Positions 12,101 to 18,244 of a stretch of DNA of 64,000 nt are shown here, piece after piece; within the stretch, counting starts at the first letter, position 1, and every line of letters begins with the position of its first letter. Made by a program: the position numbers and the translations under genes. Source of the stretch: Phycisphaerae bacterium (GTDB taxonomy: Bacteria; Planctomycetota; Phycisphaerae; UBA1845); assembly GCA_029260015.1 (NCBI GenBank), contig JAJDEB010000036.1, positions 372,001 to 436,000 on the forward strand. The letters run 5' to 3'. Below the pieces are notes generated by a model. That model was given only the letters and a program-made list of their open reading frames with translations, was not told the origin of the DNA and did no database searches.

Positions 12101-12147
12101 ACCAGAAGCGCGCAAATACCGACAGCGATCGTTTTGCATGTTCCCAT
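6163..12147 (-). CDS. Giant secreted modular protein: LamG, metallophosphoesterase, DNRLRE, Cys-rich repeats, dockerin
   Basis: 1994 residues from the ATG at 12147, which has a purine-rich AAGGGGAAGAAG tract before it and begins a clean signal peptide (ICALLVWCGQSLGQ). The upstream in-frame ATG at 12201 would bury the signal and is rejected. Domain order: LamG-like (about 24-262), Ig-like linker, calcineurin-like phosphoesterase (about 315-615; PDTQFYSCG, QLGDCVQNGD, GNHDQ, TAHW, MCGHISDE), CTDC-type CDDxxxCTxDxC repeats (about 660-760), two DNRLRE-like domains (about 760-945 and 1020-1200), two more LamG-like domains (about 1289-1522 and 1564-1800) separated by Cys repeats, and a C-terminal dockerin with two calcium loops (DQDGDVDGDDF, DSDGDVDLEDF). 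It is probably exported and tethered through the dockerin or glycan-binding modules. First gene of the cluster. Confidence 0.88.
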   Translation of the reverse strand: MGTCKTIAVGICALLVWCGQSLGQNALSFDGTNDEINFGDASQTPELGLAEFTVEFWFQRTGAGQTANTGNGGFVGVPLVTKGRGEAENSNLDMNYFVGIRDTDDVIAADFEEAGTGPEPGLNHPVFGSTTISNGVWYHVAATYDGTVWNLYVNGQLDGTANVGREPRSDSIQHFGVGTAFNSSGSASGRFQGVIDEVRVWDHARTQPEILTDINSELTSASGLVGRWGLNEGSGTTAADSSGSANDGTVDGASWVSGSPFDVNLPPNAPTLIMPANGAEGISANPTLEVNVTDPEGDAMDVAFFGRQVDGVTSENFSIVALPDTQFYSCGAGCAQNGDPATFSAQTQWALDQLDTLNIAFVTQLGDCVQNGDNGGDDSEWLVASNAFAIIEDPVTTLLTDGIPFGIAVGNHDQSPIADPDGTTTFYNQYFGEAHFAGRAYYGGHHGSNNDNSYQLFSAGGIDFIILHLEYDTTPDAGVLTWADNLLQTHSNRKAMVTAHWLLNANGTFSAQGQAVYDALKANSNLFLMMCGHISDEAQRSDIFNGNEVHTLLSDYQGRANGGDGWLRYLQFDVQNNSIDVKTYSPTLDQHETDVNSEFTLTFSGGGFATEFQQIGSTQLGVADGNNASVVWPSLPVNNTFEWYVEVDDASGTTTSATWNFSTACTSDLECDDANTCTDDVCNTNGICEYTNTNGFCDDSNACTDDACSNGVCESTPNLNACDDGDLCTEFDTCTGGACAGTPVSCDPGDVCDPGTGMCATTVTVSFQQGTSGYAGNVDTYLADDATTTDFSGSGTLIVDLVSENHILMRFEDIYGVGPGLIPPGATILSADLTINVTNSSPGVGATLHRMLQSWIDTDTWDIWGGGIQSDDVEAASAVDASGSSDVGVHVLDVSTSIETWLANPSTNLGWAWLPPAQDNSWQFDSAEGATVSNRPLLEVTFIPLACTNGLDCDDSNPCTDDVCNVGTCEYSDNTDVCDDGDGCTTGDACAAGSCSGSPISCTGDDVCDPNIGQCISPVMVMFQEETGVYEGTVDTEIRGSTPDTDASESTQFRFDTDSSGGPNIGLLRFEQIFESSGGLIPDGAIITSATLTFTIHDAGDPGNLHDVLIDWVESVTFNTFGGEPDVQADEYNNTSLGSVPGTIATHDMDVTSSLQSWSADPSANKGWVFLATASGGVGIRSSEWTTPSERPKLTVEYLPITCGDSSECDDLDDCTDDVCDNGICTNDPIPNCCIDASDCDDADPCTVDTCELEQCVFTPIPNCCAGDDDCDDGTACTIDRCNTGNAAALTFDGVDDQVTMGPATDLSTETFTVECWFRQTGAGDTVSTGGGGLTGGDVAIPLVTKGRGEAEGDDRDMNYFLGIHAANGMLAADFEEHASGSSPGLNHPVIADTAIADTDWHHAAVTYDGSCWQVYLDGADDNAAANCPNEPPNFISIQHFALGTAQNSSGSADGRLEGALDEVRVWDHARTSAEIANGMGRQIVSSNGLIGRWGCNEGAGTYVFDSTLTGVFGTISGASWETSNIVNFGGGVCESSPIADCCTSGLDCDDADACTADDCVLTSTSALEFDGVDDDVSMGQATQLGASQFTLEAWIKPTGAGATASTGGGGVVAVPLVAKGRGEADGDNRDANYFMGIDGTTSVLTADFESVDPAPNNFPVSGATPITTLDVWYHVAATYDGSTWRLYLNGNLDGSNTVNRTPRFDSIQHFSLGTAQTSTGSPSGRFEGLMDEVRVWNYARTESAIQSTMNIEIESAPGLIGRWGLNETSGGTAFDSAGNANDGAINGATYVTSNGLLIGFNDCANDPIPGCCESVLDCDDANACTADSCVGFECQNDPVDCSHLDDTCNVGVCNPGDGMCEIAPANEGNACDDLDACTASDACTNGVCAGTFEDCDGDGVCDADDNCPTVPNAGQDPVACNGAFDFDQDGDVDGDDFAVFAECFGGPGVVTPPGSCTAPDFAGADDDSDGDVDLEDFDAFQLSFTSVIVSPCD

Positions 12148-12993
12148 TGTCTTCTTCCCCTTCACCCTATCCGTGACTCCCACGATTAACTTGACAGCCA
12201 AATGGCCGTCAAACGGTCACGGATGCGTTTTAGATTTGAATATTGGCCCCTCAGCCAACAGACGCGCACGACTGCCAATCGATAGACTTGGCCGCGACGC
12301 CATTTCAGGTTTCCTTCAATTGACCGGTGTTACAATTCACCAACGACAAGAACCAGCTCGTCTACTCCAGCCCAAGGTAGCCCGGAAGATTTGAGTTGTT
12401 GCGGATTTGAACGACTTTCCCCACCGCAGTTTGATTTCCCCCAAGGCAAAGCAACGCGAACCGCACCGATGGTTGAAGTGATAAACCAGCACGATTGCGA
12501 CTTAGTTCGATGATAGTTAAATCAACTGGCCCAAACAACCCGTTTACGGTACGGCTGTATATCGAACCACATGCACTCGCCGCAATGGCGCGCATCGTCA
12601 TCTAAACTGCGGATTTCATCAGGAATACCGCCTCGAAAAAGTGACAAATGTGTCCCGGTTTGGCACTGGCTGTGAGCTGTTCGTGTCCCAATAAGATGTG
12701 TCCGCGCAGCCGAGTACCAAATGCATAAACGACTACCTGACGCCTCGATTAGAGCATTGCGATTCTCAGGTCCAAGCATCGACGACGAATCGCCCGCCGC
12801 TCAGTTTGTTCTTGCGGGGCAGTCGAGCGTGGCATAGTAATGAATGGTCATGTGGCCGTGATCGGACACTTTGGCGAGGTATAATCCCACCGTCACAACG
12901 GCGCGTTTGTGGCGACAGGGCAACGCATTTCAAGCATTCTAATCAAATGGCGTCCAGGTCGGTGGATGACCTTGCAAGTGGTGGAGACATATC
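12148..12993. other. Intergenic region between divergent genes, no gene supported
   Basis: 846 bp separating the divergent giant phosphoesterase and beta-propeller lipoprotein genes. The short frames in it (for example 12362-12601 and 12522-12779, minus) have no recognisable domain, no convincing ribosome site and overlap one another. It presumably holds both promoters; a TATAAT lies near its right end. Confidence 0.5.
12880..12885 (+). promoter_or_regulatory. Candidate -10 box for the beta-propeller lipoprotein gene
   Basis: A perfect TATAAT lies 108 bp before the ATG at 12994. No good -35 hexamer is found 16-18 bp upstream, so the assignment is tentative. Confidence 0.3.
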
Positions 12994-14733
12994 ATGTGCA
13001 TTGGCAGACGACGTCACGAAACCGGTTCAAGTGTTGGCAGTCATTTTGCATGGGCGACCGCGACTATTTGCGCGATCTTAATGATTGGGGGCTGCAGCAC
13101 CGTCGAGCCCAACGATCCGGTCGTCAATGACGATGATGAACCGGGCGACGTTGCCACCGCTCGCGAAATAGAAGAAGCCGATATCGTCAAGCTTATCGAC
13201 GGTTACTTCTACATTTCCAATCCGTACACCGGCTTGCGTGTGATCGACGCGACTGATATCTCCGCGCCGAAATTTGCTGGCTCGTATGGGGTGCGCGGAC
13301 GTGGCGTCGAGTTAATCGTTCGCAACGACTACGCATTTGTGTTCACTGCGGCGGACTTTGGATACTGCGCCGGTGAACCGGTCGCGTTTGACGACCCTGC
13401 ATTTGGCGATATCAGCGAACCTGACTACGACGGCTCGCGATTGTGGGTTGTGGACGTTTCCAATAAGGATGAGTTGACCCTGGCTGGCACGGTGGATTTT
13501 GACGGTACGGTTGTCGCAACCCGCCGCGTGGGCGAAATTCTATACGCCACCGGCAACATCGGATCAACCACGTTTGTCGTATCGATCGACATTTCCAACC
13601 TGCCACAGATTCGCGTCGTCGAAAGCATCCGCTTTGGTGCCGACGCCGAAGACATTCATGTTTCGCAGGACGCGATCCTCCTCTATGGCGATGACCTGAC
13701 CGAACCGGACACCACCCGCATCACCTATGTCGACATTTCCAGCACCAATGGACTGATCGAACGACGCGACAGCTTCCGCGTGCCCGGCACCATCGAGAAC
13801 CGTTTCTTCCTCGACGCCTACGATGACACGCTCCGCATCGTGACCGAAGATTTTAACCCGAACACATTCTCCAGCGAAGTCGCGCTGTATATGTACGACA
13901 TCAGCGACCCGGACGATGTGACGCGGCTGTCCGAATTGCCGATCATCAATCGCGAGTCGTTGCGTTCCGTTCGCTTTGACGGCTCGCGCGGCTACGTCGT
14001 GACGTTTGAACAGGTCGACCCGCTGTTCGTCCTCGACCTGACCGACCCAGCCAACCCCGAAATTTCCGGCGAACTGACGGTTCCGGGTTTCAGCACGCAT
14101 CTGGTCCCGCTGGGCGATCGGTTGCTCGGCGTCGGCTTTGCAACGGGCGGCGGATTCGAGCCAGCCGTCTCGCTCTACGACGTCAGCGACGCTGCGAATC
14201 CGTTCCTACTGTCCCGCCTCGTGGTCGAAAGCTTGAACCGCTTCAGCGTCGGGTCGGAAGCCACAGTTGACGAAAAAGCACTAGGCGTGCTGGATGACCT
14301 CGGCATCGTGCTGCTGCCATACGCCGTGTTCGATAACAACACCGGCGATTTCGTTGACGGCCTGCAAATCATCCAAATGACCGACAGCAACTTGCGCGAA
14401 CGAGGACAGATCGAACACGAAGGCATCGTTAGAAGAAGCGGTTTCGAGGATAGCCGCATGTGGCTGCTGTCGGAAATATCGTTCGCAACGGTCAACGCCA
14501 TCGACCTCGACGAACCGCAGCAAATCGCCGAGCTATCAATCATAAGCGAACAAGAGCTACTAGACGCCGGCCTACTAGACTGCGTAGACTCAGCCAGACG
14601 CACCGGCCGAACCATCTTCTTCTTCCGAGGCAACGCCCTATGCGGCGCGTTCGTACCCTTCTCGACATTCTTAACCGTTGCGGGGCTAATAGCGCTCCGC
14701 ATGAGTCGAAGGCAACGACGTATCTGGACCTGA
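12994..14733 (+). CDS. Secreted beta-propeller lipoprotein with C-terminal anchor
   Basis: 579 residues from an ATG with GGAG 7 nt upstream (12983-12986). The N-terminus has a lipoprotein signal (ATICAILMIGGC; likely lipidated Cys about residue 34). The body resembles the Beta_propel family (Pfam PF09826): it opens with EEADIVKLIDGYFYIS and repeats of the type LRVIDATDISAPKFAGSY, DISDPDDVTRLSEL and DVSDAANPFLLSRL. The C-terminus (NALCGAFVPFSTFLTVAGL, then SRRQRR) is a short hydrophobic segment and basic tail after a Cys, like a CTERM-type sorting signal. Function unknown; an extracytoplasmic binding or scaffold role is inferred. The last 70 or so codons are unusually rich in CTA. Convergent with the membrane protein gene ending at 14762. 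Confidence 0.8.
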   Translation: MCIGRRRHETGSSVGSHFAWATATICAILMIGGCSTVEPNDPVVNDDDEPGDVATAREIEEADIVKLIDGYFYISNPYTGLRVIDATDISAPKFAGSYGVRGRGVELIVRNDYAFVFTAADFGYCAGEPVAFDDPAFGDISEPDYDGSRLWVVDVSNKDELTLAGTVDFDGTVVATRRVGEILYATGNIGSTTFVVSIDISNLPQIRVVESIRFGADAEDIHVSQDAILLYGDDLTEPDTTRITYVDISSTNGLIERRDSFRVPGTIENRFFLDAYDDTLRIVTEDFNPNTFSSEVALYMYDISDPDDVTRLSELPIINRESLRSVRFDGSRGYVVTFEQVDPLFVLDLTDPANPEISGELTVPGFSTHLVPLGDRLLGVGFATGGGFEPAVSLYDVSDAANPFLLSRLVVESLNRFSVGSEATVDEKALGVLDDLGIVLLPYAVFDNNTGDFVDGLQIIQMTDSNLRERGQIEHEGIVRRSGFEDSRMWLLSEISFATVNAIDLDEPQQIAELSIISEQELLDAGLLDCVDSARRTGRTIFFFRGNALCGAFVPFSTFLTVAGLIALRMSRRQRRIWT

Positions 14734-14761
14734 ATTCGACACGGCATAAATCATCTAACCG

Positions 14762-15982
14762 TCACATGGAGACCTTGGCTGCTTTGTCAATTGTGGTCAA
14801 AAGGACTCGAGGACTATTGTGACCAGTCAACCGCCATTCAATCTGGGACGGCTTCATCAAAAGCATAGAGGCAACAATTGAGCTGATTCCAATCGCAAAA
14901 CTCAAGGGCACATACACTCCAGATTTTGCAAGGCCGAAGAACATTAGCATCCCCAACGCTGACCAGACCACGGGTGCGACTAGAACAATGTCGTATTTAG
15001 GAATGACCAGCTTCCCCGTAAACAGTCGCTCGAGAAATCCGAGAGGGGGTTTCGCTGCATGAATGTAAATAACGATTCGTGCTAATGCAGCTGTCACCGC
15101 AAACATAACAAATATACCTTTGGTAACCTTCTCGATTCCAGCGTACACGGGGACGAATCGATTCGTGGCTTGAAAAGCGATATCGAATACAACGAAGAAG
15201 CACCAACCGATTACCAATGCAGTCGCAATCGCGTGCCCCACCGAAATCTCCGCCGGCCTTGCTGGCGATAAGACTTCAAGATAGGTCTTCATTTGATTCG
15301 CTTGCCGTGCAACAGGATAGGTCTTTCCGATTTCTGCCCCGTAGTCTTTGCTTTGTCCTATCACTTTCTTCTCGCCATACTTCTCAGGCTTCTGTTCACC
15401 AGTCCATGGAAATCCTGCAAGTACGCGCCGATGTCCCCAAACAGCAATGAAGTACATACCGACCAGGACAAGGACCGCCCACTTTGAGTATTGAAGAACC
15501 CAAACGAATAATCCGAATCCGAATGCCATCAAGTAATTCAGAAAGTGATCCTTGGACCAGTCAAACATAGGCATGTGGACTGCCAAGTATCCGACTAGAA
15601 ATACCGTCAACATCCACGTGGCATTAATGTAAGGATTGTTCCATTCAATCAACAACAGTATCGACGGAGCAATTGCATCCGCCCAATTCAGATGCATGTA
15701 CATGAAGCCAAATGGCATCGGCATACCCGGCCGCCATGGCGTCGTCTTAAACCACTTATAGAACGATTGATCTGAAAGAGGGAAACAAAACCATGCGCGC
15801 ATCCCTCCGTAAACCAAGCCTGAACTCAGAATCAAAATAGCTTTGGCGCCCTCTGCGTTGTACCCGTCCAACCAACCGAAACGCGCCTCCAAGAATCCAA
15901 CCGCGACAAGCAGCAGGTAAAGCAGCCCGAACAAGAATACGGCCGCAAAAGGCGGAACAGTTCTAAGAAGCGTGCTGTTCAT
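14762..15982 (-). CDS. Polytopic membrane protein, probable partner of an ABC ATPase
   Basis: 406 residues with about nine or ten hydrophobic segments, for example FAAVFLFGLLYLLLVAVGFL near the N-terminus, WMLTVFLVGYLAVHMPMF, and a long hydrophobic C-terminal region from about residue 325. A hydrophilic loop (about 200-245) contains KPEKYGEKKVIGQSKDYG. The start overlaps the stop of the upstream ABC ATPase gene by one base (TAATG), which implies translational coupling and supports a transporter-type complex. I do not recognise the family by sequence; it is not an obvious ABC2-type permease, so the transport role rests on the coupling. Confidence 0.75.
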   Translation of the reverse strand: MNSTLLRTVPPFAAVFLFGLLYLLLVAVGFLEARFGWLDGYNAEGAKAILILSSGLVYGGMRAWFCFPLSDQSFYKWFKTTPWRPGMPMPFGFMYMHLNWADAIAPSILLLIEWNNPYINATWMLTVFLVGYLAVHMPMFDWSKDHFLNYLMAFGFGLFVWVLQYSKWAVLVLVGMYFIAVWGHRRVLAGFPWTGEQKPEKYGEKKVIGQSKDYGAEIGKTYPVARQANQMKTYLEVLSPARPAEISVGHAIATALVIGWCFFVVFDIAFQATNRFVPVYAGIEKVTKGIFVMFAVTAALARIVIYIHAAKPPLGFLERLFTGKLVIPKYDIVLVAPVVWSALGMLMFFGLAKSGVYVPLSFAIGISSIVASMLLMKPSQIEWRLTGHNSPRVLLTTIDKAAKVSM

Positions 15983-16758
15983 TACACAACTCCTTTCAAG
16001 TCTCTCCCGAGGGAATCTGATACTTGGCGTCTTAACAACACCTCCATCACATCACCAAGCGAACCATCGCAGCCCGCCGCCTTGCGCAATCCATCCGGCG
16101 TGTCGCATGTCAGGATTTTGCCTTCGTGGATGATTGCTACGCGGTCGGCGACTTGTTCTACGATTTCGGGGACTGGGGTGGCCATCAGGACCGTTACGTC
16201 TTCTCGGTCGGCTTTTTGTTCTAGAATTCGTCGCAGCGCGGCGATGCCGGCTGGGTCTAGTCCACCGGCGAACGGTTCGTCCAGGATCATCACCGGCGTC
16301 TCGGTGATGAGCGTTGCGCACAATGCAGCTTTCTTTTTTTGACCGCTTGAATACGTTGAGATCGCCGAGTCGGAGACTTCGCCTAGGTTGAACAATTGGA
16401 TTAGCTCCTCGGCATGATCGATCAATCGATCCGGGTCGATGCCATACAGCGAACCCACCGCGATCATGAACTCGCGACCCGACGTACTGCCCGGCAGCCA
16501 GGGGTCAGCCGCTAGGTACACCGTCCGTTGACGAACAGCGAGTTCGTTTTCGACTGTCGAACGCCGGCGAATGCCGTCGATCTCGACGTGCCCCTTAAGC
16601 GGACTCAACACGCCAGCCGCCACTTGCAGCAGCGAACTCTTGCCCGTCCCGTTCGCGCCCATCACGCCCACCAACTCGCCCGACTCGACACGCAGCGAGA
16701 GGTTTCGCAGCACCGGTTTGACGCTGTAATGAAGGGTGATGTCAACGAGGTCGATCAT
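15982..16758 (-). CDS. ABC transporter ATP-binding protein with atypical H-loop
   Basis: 258 residues from the ATG at 16758, which sits 7 nt after GGAG; an ATG two codons earlier is too close to that site. It has Walker A GANGTGKSS (35-42), ABC signature YSSGQ (about 136-140), Walker B VMILDEP (about 156-162) and the D-loop FAGGLDP. The switch-loop position reads VLMATPVPE, with Pro195 where most ABC ATPases have the catalytic-cycle His. The end of the gene overlaps the next (membrane) gene by one base. Substrate unknown; the overall form resembles exporter or ABC-2-type ATPases. The middle of the gene uses noticeably different codons from its neighbours. Confidence 0.87.
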   Translation of the reverse strand: MIDLVDITLHYSVKPVLRNLSLRVESGELVGVMGANGTGKSSLLQVAAGVLSPLKGHVEIDGIRRRSTVENELAVRQRTVYLAADPWLPGSTSGREFMIAVGSLYGIDPDRLIDHAEELIQLFNLGEVSDSAISTYSSGQKKKAALCATLITETPVMILDEPFAGGLDPAGIAALRRILEQKADREDVTVLMATPVPEIVEQVADRVAIIHEGKILTCDTPDGLRKAAGCDGSLGDVMEVLLRRQVSDSLGRDLKGVV

Positions 16759-16896
16759 GGTCATGCTCCTTTCACTTTGGTTGCGAAAGTCAACACGTCC
16801 ATTATCTGCGACGGGCATTGGTTACGCGATTACAACCCAAATCGACCTTTGTAATCATGCATAGAGCACCTGATGACGCGATCGCCTACTCGGATT

Positions 16897-16981
16897 CGTC
16901 ACTCCCGCGCACGCGGGAGTCCAGTACGGGCGCTGGGCAACGTGCGGGGTCTAGATTCCCGCGTTCGTGGGAATGACGGGG
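16897..16981. repeat. REP-like doublet of CCCGCG palindromes, copy 1
   Basis: Two palindromes about 35 bp apart: ACTCCCGCG-CA-CGCGGGAGT (16901-16920) and ATTCCCGCG-TT-CGTGGGAAT (16955-16974), with CGTCA/TGACG flanks. The same doublet occurs inverted at 55136-55217, including the internal CCAG-CGCCCGTAC block. Both copies are intergenic. Confidence 0.8.
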
Positions 16982-17079
16982 TCACGGAACCCGAAGGATG
17001 ACGCATGGGCCGTCACTGGCGGCCCGTCGCGCTCGCAGCGCGACTACTGGTACAACACCACGACTACGACCGCGCACGC

Positions 17080-17117
17080 AAAAAGGTCCGGCGCTCCCCC
17101 CACGAGCGCGCCGGACC
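17080..17117 (-). terminator. Rho-independent terminator after the InlB-like gene
   Basis: Read on the minus strand: stem GGTCCGGCGC / GCGCCGGACC (17117-17108 with 17094-17085), a 13-nt loop and then a run of five T. It lies about 110 bp downstream of the stop at 17230. Confidence 0.85.
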
Positions 17118-17229
17118 CTTGCTTGGTACTGCCTGGATGAACTGCGACTATCTTCGATGCGACTTGCAACTTCGCAGCTTGTATCCATTGACGAAGGTGT
17201 CCCTCCGCCTAAATCTTAATCCTTCGATT

Positions 17230-17892
17230 CTAGCGACGTACTCGTGATCGTCCGGTGGCGAACATCATCGCGAACAGGCTGCCGATGCTGATCATGCCCA
17301 GCGATCCGCAACCGATGGAACCGCTACCGTTAGAGTCGTCCAGCGTTGAACCGGCTGCAAAGGTGGCTTGGATGTCAACATCTGCGTCGAGCGTCACCAC
17401 GATCGAGTCACTGGCGGCGTCCTGATCTTCGGGCACGTCACCCGCCCAACCGGTAAAGACGAAGCCGTCATTGGCAAACACCGTCAGCGTCACTTCCGTG
17501 CCCGGGTCATATTCAAACGCCACCGGATCACGCAGAATCGTGCCCGCACCCGACGGATCGATAAAGGCATTTAGCTTGTACAATTCCAGGTCTTCGATAA
17601 AGACAGCCGTCAACTCCGTGTCGTCGGTCATCTCGAAGGTGATCGAGCTTTCCTCCGCCGTGACGCTGCCTTCCCAACCGAAGAACGTAAAGCCTTCTGC
17701 CGGTGTTGCGGTCAAAGTCACCAACTGCCCGGCGACATAGTCTCCGTCATTCGGAAAGACGGCTACGCTGCCACCGTTTTCCGGCTCGACGACAATGTCG
17801 AGGGTCAACTGAGCGGAAACGGGTGCGGTCAACGCAAACACGCCAGCCGCGGCCAGCAACATTGCAACTGTCTGATTCTTTGTGCGATTCAT
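17230..17892 (-). CDS. Secreted InlB B-repeat-like protein with C-terminal membrane anchor
   Basis: 220 residues from the ATG at 17892, preceded by GGGGA; the upstream ATG at 17931 would put a polar extension before the signal peptide (MLLAAAGVFALTAPVSAQ). Two repeats of the divergent InlB B-repeat (Flg_new) type are visible: GQLVTLTATPAEGFTFFGWEG and GTEVTLTVFANDGFVFTGWAG, each followed by a beta segment ending in xxAVF or QATF. A Gly/Ser linker leads to SIGCGSLGMISIGSLFAMMF and a basic RSRVRR tail, a CTERM-like anchor. Probably a surface protein with a binding or spacer role; no catalytic residues. It has its own terminator downstream, so it is likely monocistronic. Confidence 0.82.
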   Translation of the reverse strand: MNRTKNQTVAMLLAAAGVFALTAPVSAQLTLDIVVEPENGGSVAVFPNDGDYVAGQLVTLTATPAEGFTFFGWEGSVTAEESSITFEMTDDTELTAVFIEDLELYKLNAFIDPSGAGTILRDPVAFEYDPGTEVTLTVFANDGFVFTGWAGDVPEDQDAASDSIVVTLDADVDIQATFAAGSTLDDSNGSGSIGCGSLGMISIGSLFAMMFATGRSRVRR

Positions 17893-18088
17893 CTTAGGTC
17901 CCCTGTCATTTTGTGGGCGGTCAAAGTTCATCCTGCGTCACAGTGCAGTCGCTCCTAATGCTCTCGCTGGAAGCCACTGACCGGACAGGGCAAACCTAAG
18001 ATACGAATCGGGGGACGCCGAATGGAATCGTCAAAGATCGATTGGCGTTGAAACGGTACGATCGGGGTGAACGCAGTAGGGTCGATGC

Positions 18089-18153
18089 GTAGGGTGCGGC
18101 TTGCCGCACCTGCTACATGTACGGGATAGCTGGTGCGGCAAGCCACACCCTAC
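18089..18153. repeat. GTAG-headed REP pair (GTAGGGTGCGGC family)
   Basis: Inverted copies at 18089-18110 (GTAGGGTGCGGC-TTGCCGCACC) and 18132-18153 (reverse complement with one change), 21 bp apart. Located between the InlB-like gene and the terminator of the S-layer-like gene. Confidence 0.85.
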
Positions 18154-18171
18154 GCCGACTCTCTGCGCATG

Positions 18172-18206
18172 AAAAAAGGAGGGCCACCCGTGTTGGGCAG
18201 CCCTCC
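18172..18206 (-). terminator. Rho-independent terminator of the S-layer-like lipoprotein gene
   Basis: On the minus strand, a GGAGGGC...GCCCTCC stem (18206-18178) with an interrupted middle is followed by six T. It lies 39 bp after the stop at 18245. Confidence 0.88.
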
Positions 18207-18244
18207 TGTTCAATCTTACTGAATCAAGCTGAACTAGATGATGC

